Virus record (IMG/VR): IMGVR_UViG_3300006874_000032
Location: 1 to 42,480 of that record
Length of the DNA stretch: 42,480 bases
From: a virus
Reading direction: 5' to 3' (one strand)
Shown one piece after another: positions 34,101-41,000 of the stretch. The number at the start of each line of letters is the position of its first letter. Positions within the stretch are counted from its first letter, which is position 1. The translations under genes and the position numbers were made by a program. Under the pieces are notes generated by a model, which worked only from the letters and a program-made list of their open reading frames with translations, did no database searches and was not told the origin of the DNA.

Positions 34101-35611
34101 CGTTTATTTTCCCAAATGCAGATGCAACCCTTTACATAAGACCATCAAGAGATATAACAGAAGATTTGCCAGTAACTTTACCAAATGACTTCATAGTGGA
34201 AGTAACAGGTATATCACCGGAGTCTGAATTATATCCTCACGAAGGTGGAACGCAACTATGGCAAAAGCCAGTATTCCGCGGTTCTGCTGGTTCCCCAATA
34301 CTTTGGCCAAATGGGCATTTTTCTAGTAGAAGAAGCGATGTGATTACAGAGGTGTCAAATGTAGTTAATACAAAAAGATTGGTACAATTTGTTTATGAAA
34401 TTGATAGAACTATTATAGATACTCGTAGTTTGCATGTCTCTAAATGGGCTCCCTATTCAAATAATAATTACAGTTTATTGCTTGTAAATAGTAATATTAT
34501 AGAAGAAGCTGCAAGTGGTACGTACACGGCTATTGATGGAAATAGTGTTACGGTAACTGGCCCTTATGTAATTACTAATAACGGTTTAACTTTAACTGTT
34601 AATTTATTAGTTGATATTGAATATGTGACAACAAATAGTGAAACCTTTACCAGCCTAGTAATTAGAACAGCAATAGATCATAGAGCAAGTTCTTACCCAA
34701 GAAGCGGCACAGAAGGTGAGTCTGAGCAATTTGTTTTCAGCACTAAAAATGAGGCGTGTAACGCAACAAGTGACCCACTTATATGGAAAGTATATAATAC
34801 TGATGGAAAAACAGGTAATCCTAAAGTAGGTTCATTTATTTCTGGTAATTTGTCGCCTACCTCAATTAGTTCTAATTCTCCAATCAAAATTTTTGTACCT
34901 CGATTAGGACAGCATATAAGAGTTCCTTTAGAAAATAGATACTTTAAAGACTTTACAAATTCAAAAATATATAAGTTAGACAATAAAGGAGTTATTGAGG
35001 ATATTATGGATTTGTGCACTTCATCAGACGACTCTGCTGTCCCAATTAAAGGAAACATAAATGTTTACCCATTAGATATTCAAAGATCTAGTTTGGGGGC
35101 AAATGTTTCTGACGTTGATTTTGATTCTCAATCCCAATTTCAAGGCATTACAAAGTCTTTTTTTGAATATAGAATTAAAATGAGATTTGATGGGGAATAT
35201 CCTTGGCAGGTAGGCACAGCCACTGAAGATGTATTTTTTACGATTAGGCTTAAATTACAAGATTTTACAGGACAAAATGATTCATTTTTTGATTGGTTTA
35301 ATCCAATTCACGCATTTAAAGTTGAAAATGATAATAACACTATACGAAGTTTTGATATAGTCAATTTTAATGACGATTATGTAGATATTAAAGTTACTTT
35401 TGCATCAAAAAATTTAAATGGAATTGATGACACGTTCAAATTATATGTTAATCCTAAAAAAGGCGCAATTTCTCCACTATCAGATAGAAGTATTTTTAAT
35501 TTATATGTTGATGTAGTTTTAGATTTTCCAGAAGAAACAAACATGGAGACCAATCTATTTAACCCATATAATTTGGGAGCAATTTTGTATCGAGAAGGAT
35601 TTGGGTTTTAA
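28148..35611 (+). CDS. Giant tail stabilisation / tail tubular B-like protein (2487 aa)
   Basis: A very long virion protein. The N-terminus K-G-R-M-N-K-D-L-D-E-R-L-I-P-N-G-E-Y-R-D is a hallmark of podovirus stabilisation proteins (T7 gp12-like) in Bacteroidota phages. Residues about 50-1290 are beta-rich, propeller-like, with Y-G-I-S-N-D-P-Q-S-F-A and R-C-Y-F-V-D-R-K-N-G-K-V-L-R-L-S near 1225-1260. Residues about 1480-2300 look like a string of Ig/fibronectin-like or bacterial adhesin modules, rich in Asn, Ser, Thr, Ile. The last 180 residues form a compact end ending in Y-R-E-G-F-G-F. No signal peptide or membrane segment is seen. Such C-terminal extensions may form the tail hub or spikes. 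It is coupled to the upstream ring gene by a 3-base gap. Confidence 0.8.
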   Translation: MAELKHTFVKGRMNKDLDERLIPNGEYRDALNIQISSSEGSDAGAIENVLGNEKVFDLGLTNATCIGTAKDTLNKKIYWFVNSEELNGIYEYDIVNNIIDPILIDLKTFTEVTIDSLRIDPSDDGLILRGMSLDERKDIFFNFKQDPPVYDQSLKQSTQALCRNSIKISSVLPPLEFNVPKNTIITTPKNDTSNSLILNNVSYTGEIQAGVTFAFEYFKESVLNFDSKYFILGANIIDGLLFFTDGLNEPKVIDIEKFKHYSNNLKQADGTILKQNTIIRLYDGSTRNILEEDICVAKKAPQKSPELRMSTTLRDNVVVSSGTFNFYKDGALVLPSNENPTITAGQNLYPAAGWKEGDIIIFDFENNDKTYEATLKINSIASTTTVFQVISYSEQPENIDYSVTATLRENDPIYELKFPRFAYRWKYLDNTYSTFSPFSMPAFIPGEFEYDGKKGFNEGLVNNLRRLTLLNIDKGNDTVKSIDILLKFDDDNNVYIVDTKKRKDVEGVNLSFEITKETIKSTVPNIQLLRQWDNVPKKALAQEIVGNRIIYGNYYQNYDIPYDPKFSVAPVITDGLFKRSIKSNRNYELGVVYVDKFNRQTPVLSNNSGSYFLDKSFANKNTALSVKLNSVPPAWATHFKFFVKETSAEYYNIAADRVYFDDDNGFAFVSFPSSERNKINEDSYILLKKSHGKNEAINSPDNRYKVIDIFSEPPEFVHEKIEQVGIFGNVLFSASYGDQTLTTVKKAGSTPTKDNTTILISSINSKGTITSPPTADDEKGVDDESKKQLAVGRYVKFAKDNKKSKLYKIASIRYHLDGADEAEIKFTEPFGDDIDFLYTGTNDTIRPGIDMRIYEDSANAGDPEFNGRFFVKLESNGLLKKATEQSTLNDGDIEYYAKYSASFDGKDRNPKNADGIRIVPFFVRWGGTPTAGSNSTSGQRQTFGGKQFHISLEVTGPDDDNILLQNIETGSKIQFSNHETIYRVGQVYVQTLTSFPQIYHLRFENEDGIEQNLTETVTTNKTDLEPNFITLSLLAERDEEEKGSFVSNPAIFETEPVRQKTELDIYYENDIAYPISKHYDTHVLNWYNCFNFNNGVESNRIRDDFNAPFIKNGVKASTVLEEGYQEEHKFNGLIWSGIINSKSSINNSNQFIQAETITKDFLPSYGKIQKLHTWDNAMVIFLENKVVRVYANKSQLFDANGNGTLTSTNRVIGDAQEYNGEYGISNDPQSFAAFGFRCYFVDRKNGKVLRLSKDGLTPISDVNMNDFFRDRLETNQKIFGSFNERDEIYNISFADDNDTVSFSENVNGWVTRKSFVPQNAISINSKYFTFNNANLWKHASTLSPRNNFYGVQGESFVEFEINDEPSAIKRFKTISYEGTKDWIATVQTDQEKSAEISFINKENKYFSNIKGEAKFDSETGGNLDLKKFNFQGLGKSSEQDVIEDTRVRTDLIFGIDLTIIEASQYNVGITTQSKVLTNLLPGELIPANKNTVSLNITPPNNYKLLASDFTGTNCTFVQNGDGVTVTYTHGITYQPNIDTTILIPISGGRLILKEIEVTITRAVVLSNSNSLVDSREFIISGRPGEVYLITNDLLTADEGFELLSGNVTISNSNINANSQISQTGGSTTEVATAEYILIENGTTSINYTVTARARQVIIPNKIVQSKNIDTGALENNQEQRSLKIIGEPGAIVRYVLNDSVSNIQEETLTIPGGGFVDVFLDFTATDDNYNIAKTYTLIFSVGEKTEFGESFGSRTVTFNRLAKSQKTLQIKAYHADSVNNAIKTKSYIGFGGDEIDNDEVEFEFTLNSSYDYDIISQPSSSNFVFSNGNKNNVTISNVSISVDPVNEHIVTLNFTVDTDAINFNELVTINLDSFVNRKITLTISYSDVNQGTDYNGSFINSLSTIQGIAGSTNSSLNSIQYKILMVGKQLLDGVGEDALQPNEFRLYDALVSGNDVTETYDDNNELYLTLNDVTVGATITLQPSAFIFPNADATLYIRPSRDITEDLPVTLPNDFIVEVTGISPESELYPHEGGTQLWQKPVFRGSAGSPILWPNGHFSSRRSDVITEVSNVVNTKRLVQFVYEIDRTIIDTRSLHVSKWAPYSNNNYSLLLVNSNIIEEAASGTYTAIDGNSVTVTGPYVITNNGLTLTVNLLVDIEYVTTNSETFTSLVIRTAIDHRASSYPRSGTEGESEQFVFSTKNEACNATSDPLIWKVYNTDGKTGNPKVGSFISGNLSPTSISSNSPIKIFVPRLGQHIRVPLENRYFKDFTNSKIYKLDNKGVIEDIMDLCTSSDDSAVPIKGNINVYPLDIQRSSLGANVSDVDFDSQSQFQGITKSFFEYRIKMRFDGEYPWQVGTATEDVFFTIRLKLQDFTGQNDSFFDWFNPIHAFKVENDNNTIRSFDIVNFNDDYVDIKVTFASKNLNGIDDTFKLYVNPKKGAISPLSDRSIFNLYVDVVLDFPEETNMETNLFNPYNLGAILYREGFGF

Positions 35612-35626
35612 TAAAAAATATTAAAA

Positions 35627-35950
35627 ATGGCAAATAAAACAATAACATTCGATAAACCGTTAAATACATCGTTGCAAGCAACAGATATTATATATTATTT
35701 AGACTTAAGCAATGTTAAGCAAAGGTTAGGTAAGTGTGTTAGTGTATCAGCCGATAGACTTTCTTTTGTAGTTGATGTTGAAACTACAGCTAAACCGCCC
35801 CAAGAAGATGCTTATTTTATGTTTAATAAAAACAATGTAATAAATAGTAATGGGCTTATTGGTTACCACGCAACAGTTAAAATAAAAAACACATCAACAG
35901 AATTTTGCGAGCTTTACGCGGTAAATTCCGAAGTAAGCTTTAGCAGTTAA
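35627..35950 (+). CDS. Small conserved virion protein
   Basis: A 107-residue beta-rich protein starting M-A-N-K-T-I-T-F-D. It contains Y-Y-L-D-L-S-N, a turn with P-P-Q-E-D-A-Y-F-M-F-N-K, then G-L-I-G-Y-H-A-T-V-K-I-K-N-T and a closing E-L-Y-A-V-N-S-E-V. This G-L-x-G-Y-x-A then E-L-x-A-V-x-S-E pattern is conserved in many marine tailed phages, and I know it as a small structural protein with no assigned function. It follows the stabilisation protein by 15 bases and precedes the internal virion proteins. Confidence 0.65.
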   Translation: MANKTITFDKPLNTSLQATDIIYYLDLSNVKQRLGKCVSVSADRLSFVVDVETTAKPPQEDAYFMFNKNNVINSNGLIGYHATVKIKNTSTEFCELYAVNSEVSFSS

Positions 35951-35961
35951 ATATAATAATT

Positions 35962-36642
35962 ATGGCAGGAGATATATCAGGTTTTGGTAAAGCTATGCAA
36001 GGCACAGCAAAAAGCGACCCTGGGGCTTTTGGACAAATAGCTGAAGGATTAGCGGGCATGGCCGGTGGATTAATCGGTGGTAGAGCAAGAAGGAAGGAAC
36101 AGCGTGCCGCCAGACAAGAACTTAAACAACAAAGACAAGCGTATGAAACTTTTGAGTTTAAGGATCCGTCTGCTAACTTAACTAACCCCTTTGAAGATTT
36201 AACAGTAAATCAACAACAAGCACAATTTGCGGCTCAACAACAACAACAGGGTTTAGCTAGCGCACTTGGTGGTTTGCAACAAGCGGCTGGAGGATCTGGC
36301 ATTGCTGCATTAGCACAAACTTTAGCGCAACAACAATCTGCTAATTTACAGCAAGCTTCTGCTAGTATTGGTCAGCAAGAAGCTGCTAATCAAATGGCTA
36401 GAGCAAGAGGGCAACAAACTTTAGAACAGCAAAGAGCAGCTGGTACGGCTGCACTAGAAGCAAAAGAATTTGGTAGAACAGAAACATTATTCGGTATGGC
36501 TCAGCAGCGTAAAGCCGCAGCAGATGAAGCAAGGCGTGCCGCAACTGAAGGTTTAGTTGGTGGAATAGCAAATATAGCTGTAGGCGCTGGACGAGTAGTT
36601 GCTGGGGCAGCAACCGGAGGCGCTTCTGAATTAGGCAGCTAA
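35962..36642 (+). CDS. Internal virion protein (T7 gp14-like role)
   Basis: A 226-residue Gln/Ala/Gly-rich protein. A Gly-rich hydrophobic stretch (residues 25-40, L-A-G-M-A-G-G-L-I-G-G) is followed by basic R-R-K-E-Q-R-A-A-R. Then comes N-P-F-E-D-L-T-V-N-Q-Q-Q-A-Q-F, known to me from marine phage internal proteins, and Q-Q-A-A-G-G-S-G-I-A-A-L-A-Q with A-S-I-G-Q-Q-E-A-A-N. The C-terminal 35 residues are again Gly/Ala/Val-rich (I-A-V-G-A-G-R-V-V-A-G-A). These amphipathic and hydrophobic ends suit a protein that leaves the capsid and enters the cell envelope during ejection. Role inferred. Confidence 0.7.
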   Translation: MAGDISGFGKAMQGTAKSDPGAFGQIAEGLAGMAGGLIGGRARRKEQRAARQELKQQRQAYETFEFKDPSANLTNPFEDLTVNQQQAQFAAQQQQQGLASALGGLQQAAGGSGIAALAQTLAQQQSANLQQASASIGQQEAANQMARARGQQTLEQQRAAGTAALEAKEFGRTETLFGMAQQRKAAADEARRAATEGLVGGIANIAVGAGRVVAGAATGGASELGS

Positions 36643-36655
36643 TAAAATAAAAAAA

Positions 36656-38008
36656 ATGGCAAATCAACAATTAATTAGAGGCGCGCGACAAGCAGCAGGT
36701 AAATTTACTGACGTAACAGGGCAGGTGCGACAAGCTGTTCTACGTGGGGAACAAGCTTTATTGCGTAGAAAAGCAGAAGAACAGAGATTACAAGAAAATA
36801 ATGCTCGTGCTATTGCCCAACTACCGCAGCTAGATGAAAGTCAAGTACCTATCCAAATGAGGGAATGGGCTACCGGAGAGGCAATGAAATTGCGAGATGA
36901 AGCTATTAACGCAATAAGTAATCCTGATTTAAGCCCTGTTGAAAAACAAATGGCAATTAGCCAATCTATTGCTAAAATAAATGGTGTAGCCGCAAAAACA
37001 AATGATTTTAAGCAATGGATAGTAAATGTAGCGGACCTCCAACAAGAAGATTTAAGCAAACTAAACAGCGAAACTCTTTATGGAAGAATAAACGATATAT
37101 ATGAGGGCAATTTTAAGGTAGCTGACGGTAAATTTATATTTTCAGATGGGGAAGAAAAGGACTTTAATTCTTTGGTAAACACAAGACCTATAACAAGAAG
37201 GTCAGACGCATACCAATCACAAGTAAAAGCATTGGGCGAACAATTTGAAAAATATGCGCTCCAAGGATGGAATGAAGATGAATTTAATTCTAAAATTGAC
37301 CAAGTACTCAGTGATGAAAAATATACTGACGGAGATATCGCTAGTATTGCTGTTGACGAACTAGGTTTATCACCGGAGCTTGCTAAAAATATTCAAGATG
37401 ACTTTGAAGATAATGGCCGCCTTGACAAGGTAAACAAAGAAGAATTAGTCTTTAAAATAAAAGAACAATATAAAATAGCTGCAAAAACAGCATATGATAG
37501 GGCAAAAAGTTTATATGATCGCAAAACGGCTATTAAAAAAACAGAAAAGCCGCCAAAACCCATGGACCCTAATATTATTCTTGGAGCTGAAGAAGCCGCT
37601 AAATTTATAAACGATCCTTTAGCATATTTTAGATCTGTTTCGGGTGATAAAGCTACATATGACGAAAATGATAAAATATTTCAGTTAATTACATATGATA
37701 AAGAAGGGAACGAAACACCTATTTCATATGACCTAACGAACGAAAGCGATATAATAAGGCTTTTTAATGAAATACAAGCTAACAAAGCTTATTCTCCTTC
37801 ACAGCGTGTGAAAATTGAACAAGGACTAAAAAAATTATTAAAAAGCCCTGAGTTTAAGGAATATATGCAATCTGTACAAACACAACTAAGTCAAAGGGAA
37901 AAACAAGCCAAAGCAGAAACGCAAGGAGTTATTGATAAGCTAAAAGGAAAATCAAATAATGCCGGAACAGTAAATACGGGCAATTTACCAATTGAAACAC
38001 AAGAATAG
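36656..38008 (+). CDS. Helical internal virion / ejection protein
   Basis: A 450-residue protein, nearly all helical, starting M-A-N-Q-Q-L-I-R-G-A-R-Q-A-A-G. Residues 20-60 are a charged coiled coil (E-Q-A-L-L-R-R-K-A-E-E-Q-R-L-Q-E). Residues about 185-215 and 225-260 have Asp/Glu-rich helices. A Lys/Pro linker near residue 300 (E-K-P-P-K-P-M-D-P-N) separates a C-terminal part with D-P-L-A-Y-F-R-S-V-S-G-D and a last helical tail (Q-L-S-Q-R-E-K-Q). No enzymatic motif is seen. Its place between the gp14-like gene and the giant multidomain gene suggests an ejection-channel component. The next gene starts one base after the stop. Confidence 0.6.
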   Translation: MANQQLIRGARQAAGKFTDVTGQVRQAVLRGEQALLRRKAEEQRLQENNARAIAQLPQLDESQVPIQMREWATGEAMKLRDEAINAISNPDLSPVEKQMAISQSIAKINGVAAKTNDFKQWIVNVADLQQEDLSKLNSETLYGRINDIYEGNFKVADGKFIFSDGEEKDFNSLVNTRPITRRSDAYQSQVKALGEQFEKYALQGWNEDEFNSKIDQVLSDEKYTDGDIASIAVDELGLSPELAKNIQDDFEDNGRLDKVNKEELVFKIKEQYKIAAKTAYDRAKSLYDRKTAIKKTEKPPKPMDPNIILGAEEAAKFINDPLAYFRSVSGDKATYDENDKIFQLITYDKEGNETPISYDLTNESDIIRLFNEIQANKAYSPSQRVKIEQGLKKLLKSPEFKEYMQSVQTQLSQREKQAKAETQGVIDKLKGKSNNAGTVNTGNLPIETQE

Positions 38009-38009
38009 C

Positions 38010-41000
38010 ATGTTTGAATTTAATAACGAAGAATATACGCTTGAACAAATAGAAGCAGCTGCTCAACAATCTAATATAGCCGTAGAAGATTATATTAAAA
38101 AATATAATATTAAAGAGCTGGGAAAGACAACGACCACATCACCGGGTGCGGATGTGGAGGAAACTGCAGCGCTCGAAACACCAAGTATGGCATCCAGCTT
38201 GGAAGATATTTCTTTGGAATCACCTCAAACAGAAACAGTTGACTCTACTGTAGATTTACAACCAAAAGATGATAGAGCCGGTTTTTTAGGGTCTATAGCT
38301 TTATCTCCATCTAAAATACCCGCTAATATACAGAAGCAGGAGATTGGGCTTAGAGATATGGTTTTATTAAGCATTGATAGATGGATAAATCCAGAGCTTA
38401 GTAGAAAAGAACGCGTTGCTAAACTTAATGAGTATTTTAATACTGACGATGACCCAATTGCTGGGTATCCTGGTTTAGGTTTTATAAGAACAGCTGATAC
38501 AAAAAGCGAAGCAGAAGAGGTTATAAAAGAAATAAGAGATAAACAATTAAAAACAGAATCTCAAAGTATTTCTGAATCTATTGAAAAAGGTAATGTAGTT
38601 GATGCGGCTTTTTTAGCAGCTGACGGTTTAATACAAACAATACCTTCAATAGTCTTTAGCGCATACGGCGGTGGTGGTATTGTCACTCATGGAGCATTAA
38701 TTGCTGGTGAAAAATTTAATGATGAGTATTTAAATAATCCAAAAGCTTCAGAATCTGCGATTATAGCTAACGCTCTTGGAACAGGGGCTATTCAAGCTGG
38801 GGCAGATTTTTTATTTAGAGGTTTAATGAAAACCACCGGAGTTATTGCTAAAGAAGGATCTGCACAACAAGCTAAGCAATTTCTTAGTAATGGAATATCA
38901 AGAATAGCATTAAAATATTTAGCAGTTCCTGCAGAAGGTTTAGTTGAAGTAACTCAAGATTTAGCAACAAAAGGTCTTGATGATTTAACGTTAGGAAGAG
39001 ATTTTTATAAGAATATAAACAAGTATGAACTTTTAGATAATTTTCTTTTAGGCACACTAATGCAGGGCGGTGTTACTGTCACCTCTTATATGTCAGGAGC
39101 TAATGCAGACCAAGTAGCTTATGCTGAAGGATTATTAATGCCAGAAAACGTAAAACCTGTTTTAGAGTCTTATGCTGAAAATTATTCTAATATAGCTAAT
39201 CAAATAAGTAAGGAACAAAACCCTGAAGCTCAACAAATATTAAAAAATCAATTATTAAATATTGAAGGCAAAATATCTACGTTAAGAAGGAAATATAGGA
39301 CTTCTTTATATGCAATGAATGATGCTGAGCTAACTGAGTATGCCACAAATAAAGATAGAATAGAAAAAATAAAGTCAGGTGTACAAAATACCACAACACA
39401 AGAGGGAAGGAAAATTTTATTTAAAGAAATAGACAATTTAAATAAAGCAAACGCGGAAATACTTAAAGATGCTACAACAAGAAAGTTTGAGGAGACTACA
39501 GCTAAAGCAGAGGCTGATGCTAAAAAACTTGGTGTAGATTTTACTGTTATAGAAACAGCTCAAGAATTTGATGAATATATAAAATCAAAAGGTGGTGATA
39601 GCGAAGCGTTGTACAGCGGAAATGATGGTGCAATTTTACCATTACCAGGCAATAAGCAAGAAATAGTAATAAACCAAGAAATAGCCCTACAAGAACAAGC
39701 TGTAAATGTTGCATCTCACGAATTATTGCATGCTGTTCTTAATCAAACTTTATTAAGAAAAGGTGCAGCTTCTAAAAATTTAGCAAATGCTTTAATTGAA
39801 GAACTGGGCAAAATAGATATAAATAAAGTTGCAGATTCAGATTTAGCTAGAAGGTTACGGGCTTATTCTAAAGAGCCTGAAGCTGTTCAATATGAAGAGG
39901 TTCTTACTTTGTTTTCTGACGCTTTAGCCACAGGCGATATAAAATTTAACGAAGGAATTTTTACTAAAATAGGCGATAGCACAAGAAGATTATTTAGAGG
40001 TTTTGGTAAAGAAATTAAATTTAATTCAGGCAGGGACGTATTTAATTTCATAAAAGATTTTAATAATAGTATAGATGAAGGAATAATAAAAGGAGCTAAA
40101 GAAGGATTTAAAGGAAAGCTTGTTAATGTACAAAAAATTGGAAAAGAAATAGAAGAAGAAATAAGATTATTTTCTAAATCTAAAGAAGCATCTGAAAAAG
40201 TACAACGAATATACGAAGAAAAAGGAAAAAAAGGAGAGGCCGAAATATTAGAGCTATATAGACCAATGGCTAATAAAATTGCAGATAAATATCGCAATGT
40301 TCCTGGATTTGATAAACAATTATTATCTGATGAAATACTAACTGGCAAGCGTGGAATATTTGATTTAATAAGATCATATAAACCAGAAGAAAACCCAGGT
40401 GTACCTATTGCAGCCTACGTAAACAAACTTGCAAGAAAAAGAGCAATTGAGGCGGCAAATCGTATTTTAGACACGGAATTTACGGAAGACATTACAGGGG
40501 CTAAAGGTGTCACAGATACAACTACAGAAGAAGTAACTGAGCGCATTGAAGATAAAAAACCAAAAGAAAAAGTTAGTCTAAGAAAACAATTAGGACTAGA
40601 TGAAACAATAAAGCCTACTGTTGTAAATGCTGTAAAGAAAACATTTGGAACAAAAATACCTGAAGTAACATCAAATAAGTTTAGACCTGAACTAGAAAAA
40701 AGTTTTAGAACAGAACTTAAAAAACCGTTGGCTAAGCTAATGGGTAGAACAGAAGATTATAGATCTTTTCTTTCTAACAATTTTGAAGCTATATACGAAG
40801 CTATACCCCAATATGTTATAAATAAAAGGTTTAATGCTTTTGCAGAAGCTGCTGTAGACGCAAACGGGAAGCCTTTAAGAGAAAAAACAGCTGAAGGCAA
40901 GAAAATATTTACTAAGAAAAAAATCGTAAAAGCAGAGTGGCTAAAATACTTTTTAGGTAATGATGTTGGCCGTTCTACTCAAGGTACTCGCAAAACTGCT

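Noticed and set aside
39887-40348. 153-residue minus-strand reading frame
   Set aside because: It is antisense to the continuous 1490-codon gene, which has clear domain-like motifs in this stretch.
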